A model generated the notes under the pieces. That model worked only from the letters and a program-made list of their open reading frames with translations. It did not search any database and was not told the DNA's origin. DNA of 64,000 bases from Bradyrhizobium sp. CB2312 (GTDB taxonomy: Bacteria; Pseudomonadota; Alphaproteobacteria; Rhizobiales; Xanthobacteraceae). Every line of letters starts with the position of its first letter. Positions within the stretch are counted from its first letter, which is position 1. Where the stretch lies: positions 434,001 through 498,000 of the forward strand of contig NZ_CP121668.1 of NCBI RefSeq assembly GCF_029714425.1, given 5' to 3'. The position numbers and the translations under genes were made by a program. Below are positions 8,634-17,440 of this stretch, piece after piece.

Positions 8634-8754
8634 ACGAGGTCTCCCCTCGCATACGCGCTGTCGTAACTGCGGCGTAAGAGCGAAAGTCTAATCAAGGATC
8701 GTGCGCGCCACGTTGCTCGCTGAATGCCTGGCGTGATTGGAAGGGAGACCTCGT
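8634..8754 (+). ncRNA. Candidate retron msr-msd RNA
   Basis: The 12-base segment ACGAGGTCTCCC (8634-8645) is perfectly complementary to GGGAGACCTCGT (8743-8754), which abuts and overlaps the RT start. A U-G wobble can extend the pair outward. This is the layout of the a1/a2 repeats that bracket retron RNAs. The 97 bases between can form two hairpins: TACGC...GCGTA near 8653-8676, and CGCCA (8706-8710) with TGGCG (8729-8733). In retrons the first part remains RNA (msr) and the second is copied into DNA (msd). The branching G was not located with certainty, and the true 5' end could lie further upstream. Confidence 0.65.
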
Positions 8755-10351
8755 GCCCAGCCTCGCATCGCTCTTCGGCGCTCCGGTCCGGATCACCGTT
8801 CCAAACGAGCTTACGAGCGAAGCCGAACTGCTGAAGTATCTTGCTTTGTCGGCAGCCGAACTCAAGAGAATCTGGTGGTTTCGCGGCCGGATGTATCAGA
8901 AGTTCGAGATTTCGAAAGGCGAAGGAAAGAAGCGCGTCATAAGCGCGCCGGACCGTCGACTGAAGATGCTGCAGGCAAAAATCGCGTCCTCGCTGGCATC
9001 GATATACAGGCCAAGGAATTCTGTTCACGGCTTCGTGGGCGGCCGTTCGGTCAAGACGAACGCTACGGCTCATCTCCGGAGCAAGTTCGTGATGAATTTG
9101 GACATAGAAGGCTTCTTTTCGGCCATTACGGAAGGACGCGTCTCAGGCCTTATGAGTGCACTCGGCATCGATGGTCGGGTCGCCGAGATCCTGGCGCGGA
9201 TCTGCTGCAACGAGGGTGTCCTGCCGCAAGGCGCGCCTAGTAGTCCGGTGATTTCTAACATGATCTGCTTCCGGATGGATAAGGAATTGCAGACAATCGC
9301 AAAGGAAAGCCGCTGCATCTACACTAGGTACGCTGACGACATCACTTTCTCCAGCTATCAGCCGTTGACCTTGCTGTTCGAAGGACCTCCGCCACCGGCC
9401 GGGAATTTCTCGCCTGATCTGCTCAAAGATCGGCTTCGCGGAACCTTCCGATCCAACGGCTTCGCGATCAATCCGCAGAAGGTCCACTACGCCGACAAGC
9501 ATTCGCGCCGAACGGTGACCGGCCTGAAAATCAACGAGCTCGTCAACGTCGATCGAAAATTCGTGCGAAACATTCGCGCGGCGTTGTTCGTGACGGAAAC
9601 GCAGGGCGCTGCGGTTGCTCAGAAGATTCTCAAGGACAAGTATGGTCGCGAAGCGATCTTCGCGTCGCATCTTCGCGGACGAATATCCTGGGTGGGGCAC
9701 ATCAAAGGACCTTCGGATCCGATTTTCCGCAGTCTGGCCTCGCGCTACAACAAACTCTTCCCCTCCGAGAAACTGGAAATTCTGCCCACAATTTTCGAGA
9801 TCAGGGAGCGTGCTGTGTGGGTGGTCGAGCATTGGGGAGATGACGCAGCGGAAGGTAGCGCGCAGGGCACGGCTTTCTTCTTGAAATCGGTGGGGCTCGT
9901 TACCGCCTGGCATTGCGTGGAGGGGGCGACCGAGATCGCGGTCTATCACCCCAGCAAGCCTTCAAATAAATTCAAGGTGACCGTCGCCAAGAACGACGCC
10001 CATCGCGACTTGGCCGTTCTCGCTCACGAAATACAAGCCACCGAGTACTACGAGTTCGATATGTCGAAACGCCCGCTCAAGGTCGGCGACAACACGACGG
10101 CGATTGGATTTCCGAGCTTCGGCCCGGGCGACAAGATCAACGTCCGATCGGGATCTATAACGTCGTTGCCCACGAAGAGCGCCGTTCCGATGATTGAGGT
10201 AACGCAGAAGCTCTCGCAAGGCATGTCTGGTGGTCCGTTAGTCGATGAGGACGGCGCCGTCGCTGGTATCAATCATAAGGGCGGACCAGGTGAGGCCAGA
10301 GATTTCGCCGTGCACGTCAATGCGCTGACCGATTGGCTGAGGGAGTCGTAG
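8753..10351 (+). CDS. Retron-type reverse transcriptase fused to a trypsin-like serine protease
   Basis: The RT domain spans residues 1 to about 310: YQKFEISKGEGKKRVISAPD (48-67), the retron-specific NAxxH motif as NATAH (103-107), motif A LDIEGFF with Asp117, PQGAPSSP (158-165), the YADD active site (193-196) and the retron VTG motif (255-257). A second domain from about residue 350 has the trypsin-like triad: His387 in TAWHC, Asp419 in HRDLAVL and Ser492 in GMSGGPL. Retrons pair an RT, a templating RNA and an effector; here the protease is the likely effector, held in check until phage triggers it (inference). GTG at 8753 follows GGAAGGGAG, which lies inside the a2 repeat. A fused protease is uncommon among retrons. 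Confidence 0.9.
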   Translation: MPSLASLFGAPVRITVPNELTSEAELLKYLALSAAELKRIWWFRGRMYQKFEISKGEGKKRVISAPDRRLKMLQAKIASSLASIYRPRNSVHGFVGGRSVKTNATAHLRSKFVMNLDIEGFFSAITEGRVSGLMSALGIDGRVAEILARICCNEGVLPQGAPSSPVISNMICFRMDKELQTIAKESRCIYTRYADDITFSSYQPLTLLFEGPPPPAGNFSPDLLKDRLRGTFRSNGFAINPQKVHYADKHSRRTVTGLKINELVNVDRKFVRNIRAALFVTETQGAAVAQKILKDKYGREAIFASHLRGRISWVGHIKGPSDPIFRSLASRYNKLFPSEKLEILPTIFEIRERAVWVVEHWGDDAAEGSAQGTAFFLKSVGLVTAWHCVEGATEIAVYHPSKPSNKFKVTVAKNDAHRDLAVLAHEIQATEYYEFDMSKRPLKVGDNTTAIGFPSFGPGDKINVRSGSITSLPTKSAVPMIEVTQKLSQGMSGGPLVDEDGAVAGINHKGGPGEARDFAVHVNALTDWLRES

Positions 10352-10380
10352 GTCTTCCGATCCGGCGAGATCTCCGGACC

Positions 10381-10399
10381 GTGCCCTCAACGGGCGCAC
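10381..10399. terminator. Hairpin between convergent retron and Argonaute genes
   Basis: GTGCCC and GGGCGCAC flank a five-base loop and form an imperfect stem (GCCC/GGGC plus GT/AC) in the 106-base gap between two convergent genes. A second short pair, CCGG...CCGG, precedes it. No T-tract is seen, so termination is a guess. Confidence 0.3.
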
Positions 10400-10457
10400 G
10401 CTCCCTGAGCTTACTCAGACATCCGGCGATGCTAGACGACTGACATCGGCGATTTCG

Positions 10458-11879
10458 CTACATGAAGAAGCGAAACTGATAAGGTGTCGAGCCTAAGCCA
10501 TCCATGCGCTTGACGACGCGCGCGAGCACTTTAGCGTAAGCCATCGTTACGGGCAGCATGTCGTACAGCGCGTCATTGTTCCAATCCATCTTCGCGAGAG
10601 CGAGAGCCGAACGGGCAGTCTCGTCCCAACTACCATGACCCGCGTGACGGATCAGACGGATCGGTCGCGGTGTGCTACGACCTCCTTGGTAGTATGAGCG
10701 TTCGGCAACGTTCTTCACGTCGCCGTGCATCCAAAGCAGGCACTCTCGATCCCCGAGCGGGATTAACGTACCGCGTTCAACAGGATAGCCGAAAGGCTTT
10801 CCTTTGGCGCCGCCCTGCCGGTCGCGTTCGATCCTGACGCCGCGCCAACCGACGTCCTCCACGACCTGCACGAGGTCGACCGCTTCGCACAGATGCAGCG
10901 CTTCCATGCAGCCGTCGATCTCGTCCTTCTTGAACTCCGTCGTCTTGTGCACCGTGATGCGCCGAGGCGTGCGGCCCGAATGTCTTCGCCGATAGAGGTC
11001 CAACGATCGGCTCATCACACGGAACATCTCGGTTCGGGACATGAACGGATTTTCCCGCTGAACGTCGACTTCGTGGGCATCGTATGCGACGAACTCTAGG
11101 CCGGCGCCTTCCGCGTCGAAGACCTGACTGCAGCACGTGACGAAGCGCGGCCGGTCGGATTCGGTCGGACGCACAGCGTAAGAGAGGCCCATATAGGCGG
11201 TCTCAGGATCCGTGTCAGCGAGCTTCCAGGGGACGCCTCCCGCCTTCGCGTAAATCGCAAGTCCTATGCGCCACATGACGCTTGCGCGGTCCGGATAAGC
11301 GAGAGCCCGGTCTTCGCGCACCAATTGGATCGGAATGCGTCGCGCGGCGGTCGCCGCCTTGAGGTGGTCGTGGAGGTCGAAATCGTCGCCGGCGGACCCC
11401 ACGAAGCCCGCGGCCCAGCTTTGCGGGATGTAAATGAAGACAATGTCGAACGCGTCGCGACGCGCTTTGAGAGATTGGATGGCGCGAAGCAGCCGATCCG
11501 CCAGTACGACGTGGGGCGTGGCCGAGTCCTTCATCTCGAACTCTAGCCGATCGTCCAACTCGACGTGGCAATCCTTAACGGCGCCTCGCATATCAAGATT
11601 GAACGCCTTCCGGAAGCCTGGCCAGGCCGGGAGGTAGTCCTTACGTTCGGTCGCCTTGAACTCGGCCGCGAGTTCTCTCATGAAGCCGTAGAGTCGCGCC
11701 CCCTGCCGCGCCGGCGCGATTGTCGCGATCCGAATAGGATCGGGGACTAGGCCTGACGAATAGGGACCAAACCGCAACAGCCCGCGCAAGGGATGCAGGT
11801 CAACGTCCGATGTTCGCTCAGGATGGAATGCGAGTTCGGCTTCTGGGATAAAAAGGTGAGGCGATATCTCGCTCGTCAT
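10458..11879 (-). CDS. Short prokaryotic Argonaute (MID-PIWI), SPARSA type
   Basis: The protein has 473 residues from the ATG at 11879, which overlaps the upstream SIR2-APAZ stop as ATGA. The N-terminal half resembles the MID domain (for example FDIVFIYIPQSW), and the C-terminal half the PIWI domain (YMGLSYAVRP at 229-238, ITVHKTTEFKKDE), ending in YQFRFFM. PAZ and N domains are missing, as in short pAgos. The first catalytic position, Asp in slicing Argonautes (IGID), is Ser here (MGLS), so it should bind a guide and target without cutting. Short pAgos load RNA guides and sense invading DNA, then activate the partner effector. Start codons upstream of 11879 lie inside the partner gene. Confidence 0.9.
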   Translation of the reverse strand: MTSEISPHLFIPEAELAFHPERTSDVDLHPLRGLLRFGPYSSGLVPDPIRIATIAPARQGARLYGFMRELAAEFKATERKDYLPAWPGFRKAFNLDMRGAVKDCHVELDDRLEFEMKDSATPHVVLADRLLRAIQSLKARRDAFDIVFIYIPQSWAAGFVGSAGDDFDLHDHLKAATAARRIPIQLVREDRALAYPDRASVMWRIGLAIYAKAGGVPWKLADTDPETAYMGLSYAVRPTESDRPRFVTCCSQVFDAEGAGLEFVAYDAHEVDVQRENPFMSRTEMFRVMSRSLDLYRRRHSGRTPRRITVHKTTEFKKDEIDGCMEALHLCEAVDLVQVVEDVGWRGVRIERDRQGGAKGKPFGYPVERGTLIPLGDRECLLWMHGDVKNVAERSYYQGGRSTPRPIRLIRHAGHGSWDETARSALALAKMDWNNDALYDMLPVTMAYAKVLARVVKRMDGLGSTPYQFRFFM

Positions 11880-13618
11880 GGGCGGGCTCTTCCTGAATAT
11901 GCCGTCGTATCGCCGAGCCTGAAGGCCGCATCCACGCCCGCGCTGATGCCGAGAGCCAGGATATCGCGCTCTGGGCACGTGAACAGCGTCGACCAGAACG
12001 TGAGAAGGGCATTGAGCGCCGGATTATAGCGTCTCACTGTGCGCTCGCGGGCAAAATCGGTTGCCGCGATTCTGTTCGCCTGCGTGATGCCTTCGAACAC
12101 GGTGCGCGGCTCGAGCAGAAGCCAGAGCCGCTCGTCCGCCCAATCCAGCCGGATTCCCAGGCCCTCCCGCCAACTCAATTCGGGATGCTTTGGTACGGTT
12201 CCGCCTAGGCTCCCCGTCAATCTCTTCAACGGCGCCCACTTCGCGTCGTCAATCGATGACGGCTTCAGAAGATCGCTACTCCTGCGACGATCGGCGGTCA
12301 TCTCGTGCGCTCGGGTTAGCGCGCAGATCAGAGCTTCGCGCAGAAGGCCGCGCTCCTGGCTTTCGTAGCGCAGTCGGCGGACTTCGATCGCGTGCAGGTC
12401 GAAGCTTTCAATATCGTAGGCCGAAAGCACGGCCCGCACGTCGGCGTCGGAGCCGAAAGCTAGTACTCCGGCTCGCGACCGAGTCGCCAGCACCGGCTGG
12501 CCTGCGGCTTCGATCGCCGACCTGACCTCCGCCACGCCGCCGATGCCGCATACGACGCGGCGACAAACGGTAGGCGTTCCGATTAATTCGAGAGCATTGA
12601 GCCGGACCACCGGAAAACCGCGCTTGCCGGCCGGACGCGGTGCGGGCGACCAGATTCGTCGCTCTGAAGCGAGTTCGTCCAAGGCCTTGGTGTCGAGATC
12701 CTCCGCTAGGCGAACGAGGTCGCGCAAGACTTCGTCAAAATTTTCGATCGGCACCAGCCCGCCGTCGACGCCCTTGCGGGCACTGGCTGCCAAGAGACGT
12801 TGGACGCGCGGCAACGGCGGATCCTCGCCGCGATGGAGCCAGAAAAGACCGGCCGGAAAAGGCGGGTCCCGTTCGAGAGCCGCCTCCAACGTGTCCATGA
12901 TGGAGTCGTCTCGGCCGCTGTAGCCGGCGACGATCAGGCCCCACCGGCCGCAACTTTCGATCAACAACGCCCTGAGCTTCGCATCCTGTTCGCGCAGTTC
13001 GTCTCCGGTGTTCTTCAGCCTGCGCGATCGAAAGTCGCCGTGCAGTTTGATTTCGACGGGCCAACGCCCCTCGTCGATGACTTGGCGTCCAATACTTCCG
13101 GTCTCGATCGACACCGTCGTCAACTGACCCGTTCCGCCGTAGACCTTCGCGCAGCCGTCGGCGATCAACGGGTCGAAATTGGTCGTCCACGTGAGGCGAG
13201 CGCGTCCGCCCCTCATCATTGTCGCAAGAGCGATATGTCCGTAAGATGGCTTCGCGCCGCTGACCTTCGACGCAATGTAGGTTCGACGGTCCGCCTCGCT
13301 CGGATAGACGGCTTCGAAGAGAGCAGCATACTCGTCAGGAGCTCCGGGCGGCGGCAGATTCCCGATGCCATCGATGAAAGACTGCAGTTCACGCCGGACG
13401 GCCGGGTTGGCGAGGTCGGCGACCATTTTCGGGGAGACGCGTCGCTGACTTACGTAGAGCTGCTGCTTGAACTCCCAGATCATGTCCCACGCCGTCGGAA
13501 TGCCGGCGGCCGCCGATCCACCTGCTCCGAGCAACCACATCAGATTTCCACCCCGTTGCGAGAAGCGGCGCGCAAAATCATCCGCAGCTACGACAGGAAA
13601 GACCGAATCGGCTGACAT
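11876..13618 (-). CDS. SIR2-APAZ NADase effector of a SPARSA defence system
   Basis: The 580-residue protein opens with a SIR2 domain: LLGAGGSAAAGIPT (29-42, NAD-binding glycine loop), TTNFDPLI (145-152), KLHGD with His193 in the position of the SIR2 catalytic histidine, and VAGYSGRDDSI (230-240). From about residue 330 the APAZ region follows and ends in NALLTFWSTLF and a short tail. In characterised SPARSA systems the SIR2-APAZ/pAgo dimer degrades NAD+ when the pAgo finds its target, killing or arresting the cell. It is first in a two-gene operon with the pAgo, joined by a 4-base overlap that favours equal synthesis. Confidence 0.9.
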   Translation of the reverse strand: MSADSVFPVVAADDFARRFSQRGGNLMWLLGAGGSAAAGIPTAWDMIWEFKQQLYVSQRRVSPKMVADLANPAVRRELQSFIDGIGNLPPPGAPDEYAALFEAVYPSEADRRTYIASKVSGAKPSYGHIALATMMRGGRARLTWTTNFDPLIADGCAKVYGGTGQLTTVSIETGSIGRQVIDEGRWPVEIKLHGDFRSRRLKNTGDELREQDAKLRALLIESCGRWGLIVAGYSGRDDSIMDTLEAALERDPPFPAGLFWLHRGEDPPLPRVQRLLAASARKGVDGGLVPIENFDEVLRDLVRLAEDLDTKALDELASERRIWSPAPRPAGKRGFPVVRLNALELIGTPTVCRRVVCGIGGVAEVRSAIEAAGQPVLATRSRAGVLAFGSDADVRAVLSAYDIESFDLHAIEVRRLRYESQERGLLREALICALTRAHEMTADRRRSSDLLKPSSIDDAKWAPLKRLTGSLGGTVPKHPELSWREGLGIRLDWADERLWLLLEPRTVFEGITQANRIAATDFARERTVRRYNPALNALLTFWSTLFTCPERDILALGISAGVDAAFRLGDTTAYSGRARP

Positions 13619-13995
13619 CCAAACATTCTAGTCTTGGAAATTGCGCGGTGCGACTTAAGGCAACGCTTCTTGACCTCCTGCCCACCGGAATATTCAATCG
13701 CTCTCGCTGCCGGCAACGGGCAGTCCTGGTCGACGCTCTGAGAAGCCACCTGCAGGTGCCAGCTTCTTCAGGCACTGCGAACACCTAACGACGTTAGCTC
13801 AGAGCACTGAGGTCCAGGCGAGAATCTGGAGCAGTCCTTGAGCGGATCTTGCGCTTTTATTAAGGAATGAGCCGCAAGCGACATCGCGATGTCACAACGC
13901 GTGCAAAAACTAGGAATCGCTCCAATGAGGGCGCATCGTTGGTGGCCGCTTCGAGCGGCCACCTGTTAAAGCACGGCACAAGAGCGCTCGTCAGT
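13619..13995. other. Non-coding gap upstream of SIR2-APAZ
   Basis: The 377 bases separate the SIR2-APAZ start from the end of a small gene on the same strand. It must hold the SPARSA promoter. No reading frame, repeat or clear promoter motif was recognised. Confidence 0.5.
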
Positions 13996-14319
13996 CTATC
14001 GGTAGGGCGAAGGCCTCCCGGCGTCGGACCACTCCTTGATGAGTACTCCGATACGCCCACGAGCCTCTCCGATTTGCTTGAGCAGCTCGGCGCATTGCTC
14101 CTGCGTCTTTTTGAGTGTTGGGTTGCCCCGACCTTCTACTCCCCAGAAATGTACAAGGATGGTTTCCCCGAACTTCGAGCGCCGGGCCTCGTCGTTGTCG
14201 CCGGGCATACTGGGGTAATCGCCAGGAGTGGCCGCTTTCAAGTCCTGGAAAAGCAGATCTCGGGCTTCCTCTAGCGCAATCGCCATATCTTCTAGTCTGT
14301 TAAAGTCGGGACCTGACAT
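13996..14319 (-). CDS. Hypothetical protein, 107 residues
   Basis: No family was recognised. The protein is acidic and helical, with heptad-like stretches (FNRLEDMAIALEEARDLLF and TQEQCAELLKQIGEARGRIG) that could pair as coiled coil, and a middle segment ETILVHFWGVEGRG. There is no signal peptide or membrane segment. The AAGAAGAA before the ATG at 14319 is a poor ribosome-binding site. It lies between the SPARSA operon and the coupling protein gene, so it may belong to either the defence or the transfer block. Confidence 0.5.
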   Translation of the reverse strand: MSGPDFNRLEDMAIALEEARDLLFQDLKAATPGDYPSMPGDNDEARRSKFGETILVHFWGVEGRGNPTLKKTQEQCAELLKQIGEARGRIGVLIKEWSDAGRPSPYR

Positions 14320-14469
14320 TTCTTCTTGCTACTCCACGCTGTTTAGCAACATAGAACACACACGTACTAACACCGCTTGCTTCGGTTCCTTAAAAAGCCA
14401 ATCAGTTCTTCGCGGGATCGTAAGAATTCGTCTGGTTTGTAGTGACACCAAAGAAGCGCGTTGTTTTTT

Positions 14470-16158
14470 ATGAACCCGACCTTTCCCAGACTATTGCTCA
14501 CGCTCATCGTTGTTTGCTTTGCGCTCGCGATTGGCTATCCGGCCGCCTTTATTGCGCAGCATGGTTGGCTTGCAGCGAGTTGGCCGCCAGAGCTCGCTGG
14601 CGTCTCGCCTGCTGCGTGGGCACTTCATTTATTTGATCGCTTCATCAACTTTCCGATGATCTTCGGCACGTATTGGGAAATGGCGCAGGGGAAATTGCCC
14701 GCCTTCGCTGGCGGCGGGACCGTCCAATTCTATGCCATCTCGGGCGTGACAACCTTCATTGCCGCGCTTCTTCTCGTCGCGGGCACCCCCGGTTCGATCC
14801 GGGACAATTCAGGGGTCTATGGCGATGCCAAATGGGCGTCGAACAGAACTGTCCGCAAAATGAATAGGGGGTTAGAGGTCGGTATCGACCCGATCACTGG
14901 CAAAGCCGTACGGATTCAGGTGGAGGGAAATCTTCTCACAATCGCGCCACCTCGAACGGGGAAGACAGACGGCTTCATTATTCCAAACCTGGCGTTTCCA
15001 GAACCTGACGCTTGGGCAGGGCCAGCTGTTGTCATCGATCCGAAAGGCGATGCCTACCGGGCTGTAAAACGTCGCCGTGAATCTATGGGGCGCGTGGTGC
15101 GCTGTATCGATCCGCTCAAACTCGCTGGCGGTGTCGACCGATGGAACCCGCTTATTCTCCTTGATCCGTCAAACATTCTCTATCTTCAGAGCATGGCCCT
15201 ATCGCTTTTGCCCCCTGCAAAGGAAGCCAGTGAAAACAGCTATTTCCAAAGCCGAGCCAGCGATCTGATCGTTGCGGCGATTCTGGCGACAGTTCGCAAC
15301 GGAAAAGCCGATCCGGTCGGAGCAGCTTTGCTCCTCATGAAGCCTGATGACATGATAAAGGCGGTCAGCGGAGCAACGGATCACTCATCTCAGGCTGCGG
15401 TCGCAATACTTGAAATGGATGCAAGATCCCGCGACAGTATAACGTCGACCGCCCAGCAAGCCACGCAGTGGTTACGGGACAGCCGCATGCAAGATGTGGT
15501 TCAGGCCCATACTTTCGAATTGGCTGACCTTGCTGCCGGGAATGTCGATCTGTTTATCGTGCTACCTGCCGGCGAGGAAAAGAAAATTCTGGCGCCTTAT
15601 GTTCGCTGGTTACTCGCCGACCTGTTCGCGTCTGTGCGTAGGAATCGACCTAGTGAACGCATCATCGCTTTCATCGACGAGGCATTCGTGCTCGGTCGAT
15701 TTGACGCCGTTTTGAACGGCGTAGGCGAATTGCCCGGTTACGGACTGTCGATTTGGACGTTCTGGCAGTCTCGATCCCAACTCGTTGAAACATTCAACGT
15801 CAACGGCGCCGACACCATGATTGCGACCGCAGAAATGCTCAACGTCTTTAATCTTCCAGCGGCTCTACCAAAAGAGAACGAATATTGGTCGAACGCGCTC
15901 GGCACCTACACCGGGATCAAAATCACGACGACGCCCGACTCCAAGACGGGAAAGCCGGTTCAGACGAAAACGTCCGAAGCGCTGCGGCTTGTGCCCGCCT
16001 CTGATATCCCAACGTTGTTGCAGAAGAACCAGATTATGTTCTTGAACAGCCTGTCGCACACACCGGACCGGGTTAAGCTGAAGCGCACGGTTGCTCATGA
16101 TGATCCGCGCTTTGCATCGATCGTTGATTTTCAACCACCTGTCGGTAAGAGCAACTGA
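14470..16158 (+). CDS. Type IV coupling protein, VirD4/TraG family
   Basis: An N-terminal membrane segment (LLLTLIVVCFALAIGYPAAF) and a second near residue 100 (FYAISGVTTFIAALLLVAG) anchor the protein. The cytoplasmic ATPase domain has Walker A TIAPPRTGKTDGF (about residue 160), the typical VVIDPKGDAYR, and Walker B RIIAFIDEAFVLG (about 395). Late motifs include LPGYGLSIWTFWQS. Coupling proteins bring the relaxase-DNA complex to a type IV secretion channel. ATG at 14470 is preferred to the TTG at 14461. No channel genes are in the window, so the element probably borrows one. It lies with the relaxase 2 kb downstream. Confidence 0.92.
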   Translation: MNPTFPRLLLTLIVVCFALAIGYPAAFIAQHGWLAASWPPELAGVSPAAWALHLFDRFINFPMIFGTYWEMAQGKLPAFAGGGTVQFYAISGVTTFIAALLLVAGTPGSIRDNSGVYGDAKWASNRTVRKMNRGLEVGIDPITGKAVRIQVEGNLLTIAPPRTGKTDGFIIPNLAFPEPDAWAGPAVVIDPKGDAYRAVKRRRESMGRVVRCIDPLKLAGGVDRWNPLILLDPSNILYLQSMALSLLPPAKEASENSYFQSRASDLIVAAILATVRNGKADPVGAALLLMKPDDMIKAVSGATDHSSQAAVAILEMDARSRDSITSTAQQATQWLRDSRMQDVVQAHTFELADLAAGNVDLFIVLPAGEEKKILAPYVRWLLADLFASVRRNRPSERIIAFIDEAFVLGRFDAVLNGVGELPGYGLSIWTFWQSRSQLVETFNVNGADTMIATAEMLNVFNLPAALPKENEYWSNALGTYTGIKITTTPDSKTGKPVQTKTSEALRLVPASDIPTLLQKNQIMFLNSLSHTPDRVKLKRTVAHDDPRFASIVDFQPPVGKSN

Positions 16159-16163
16159 GCGCT

Positions 16164-16733
16164 TTAGAGGTGATCTGCGACATTAATCTTGGCTATAGCG
16201 TAACCCTCGCGGGCATACCACTTTCTGAGGACGTAAGATCCATCGGAGCGCTTCAGTAGCACTAGACTTTCGCCGGCCGGGACTGTGCGCCTGAGAACTT
16301 TGCCACTCGGCATTTGCCAATCCACAGTCACTGGACTGGAGGCGACGATCAGCTCGCCCGTATTGCGCCACGCGACGTATAAATAATATCCCACCGGCAA
16401 GATAAGGGCCGCGACGCAGCAAGCGCGCAGTAGGGATGAGAAGGACAGCACCCGATGTCGACGAAGCAGCGCCTTCGTCCGCCAAGCTACAGCGTGCCAA
16501 TTTGGAGGTGCATCGTCGATCAAGAGCGACTTTCGCAGTTCGTTCCGTTCGTTTGGGAGAAGATCGGCATCATCGATCGCGTTAAGACGCTGCATCTTTG
16601 ACAATTTCAAGAGCTCTGTCAGCCGGTGCTTGCTAACTGCTTCGAGCCGCCGCTCTACGTCCGTTACACGGCGGGCAGCCAACTTATATTTCTTGCTCAA
16701 TACTTTTCTATTGGCGCTCATCCAATCAGCCAT
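16164..16733 (-). CDS. Hypothetical single-pass membrane protein, last gene of ParA operon
   Basis: The 189-residue protein has a basic, coiled N-terminal cytoplasmic half (KKYKLAARRVTDVERRLEAV), one membrane helix (CCVAALILPVGYYLYVAW, about residues 105-122) and an exported C-terminal domain of about 65 residues, rich in beta-strand residues (VDWQMPSGKVLRRTVPAGES). No family was recognised. Its start overlaps the upstream ParA-like gene by 16 bases, so the two are almost certainly co-transcribed. It could be a membrane partner for the ParA-like ATPase or a surface/transfer accessory protein. Confidence 0.65.
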   Translation of the reverse strand: MADWMSANRKVLSKKYKLAARRVTDVERRLEAVSKHRLTELLKLSKMQRLNAIDDADLLPNERNELRKSLLIDDAPPNWHAVAWRTKALLRRHRVLSFSSLLRACCVAALILPVGYYLYVAWRNTGELIVASSPVTVDWQMPSGKVLRRTVPAGESLVLLKRSDGSYVLRKWYAREGYAIAKINVADHL

Positions 16734-17440
16734 TCTGCGGCCGGCCTGACGGCGTCCATCGCCTCTTTCCGAAATCGCTCAAGGTCCTTCTGAATGCGCA
16801 AGGCGGGGCCAAGGCCATGTTTCGCTCGGAGCTTCGCTTGATCGAGTTGACCGATGGTCGCCAATCCTCCGGCCTGTAAAATCTCGTCGGCGCCATCTTC
16901 GAGCACCTGTTGATCGAATGAAGTGACTTTGATGCCGTTGCTGTTCCTCCTGATCCACTCCGCCTCGACAGCTTCGTGCAACCGATTTTCGATCAGGAAC
17001 TGAGCTTTCGCCCAAGGTTTGGTCGATGAAAGAATCGATGTCGCGGCAGCGATGGCGGCATGTTCAGTCGTAACGATTACGCAGATACCAAATTCGGCGC
17101 CGTTGTTAGACAAAACGGGTGCAATCTCAGAGATGACGCTCAGGAATGTGAGCGAAGTGTTCGCGCCGACATCGACAATCGTCGGAATAGTTGCAGTTTC
17201 GAGAGCGGCCAGCACACCATCAAATTCCGCGCGAGACGCCTTGCCGCCCGTCTTTTCGATAGTGGCGCGGTCAGCTCGCATTTTGAAGAATGTGACCCGG
17301 TCGCCCAGCTCGATCATACGGGGGCTCGAATCGATTTCAATAACGGGCGCGCCGTCGACCGCTTCGGCCAGGGCTCGCGCGAAAACGGTTTTGCCGACCC
17401 CGCCCTTTTCTTGCGTGACGAGTAGAATCCGGGCCATCAT
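16718..17440 (-). CDS. ParA/MinD-type P-loop ATPase
   Basis: The N-terminus RILLVTQEKGGVGKTVFARA carries the deviant Walker A motif KGGVGKT with the signature lysine of the ParA/MinD family. TIVDVGANTSLTF holds the Walker B Asp. At 240 residues it is a compact ParA without an N-terminal DNA-binding domain. Such proteins in conjugative regions are related to VirC1/TraL-type ATPases that recruit transfer complexes to the cell pole, or serve element partition. The start overlaps the upstream gene by 4 bases (ATGA). Position next to the relaxase and coupling protein genes favours a transfer role. Confidence 0.85.
   Translation of the reverse strand: MMARILLVTQEKGGVGKTVFARALAEAVDGAPVIEIDSSPRMIELGDRVTFFKMRADRATIEKTGGKASRAEFDGVLAALETATIPTIVDVGANTSLTFLSVISEIAPVLSNNGAEFGICVIVTTEHAAIAAATSILSSTKPWAKAQFLIENRLHEAVEAEWIRRNSNGIKVTSFDQQVLEDGADEILQAGGLATIGQLDQAKLRAKHGLGPALRIQKDLERFRKEAMDAVRPAAEWLIG

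Noticed and set aside
8753..10351. RT as a group II intron or DGR reverse transcriptase
   Set aside because: The NAxxH and VTG motifs, the short N-terminal domain, the upstream inverted repeat, and the lack of maturase/HNH domains or a VR/TR repeat pair favour a retron.
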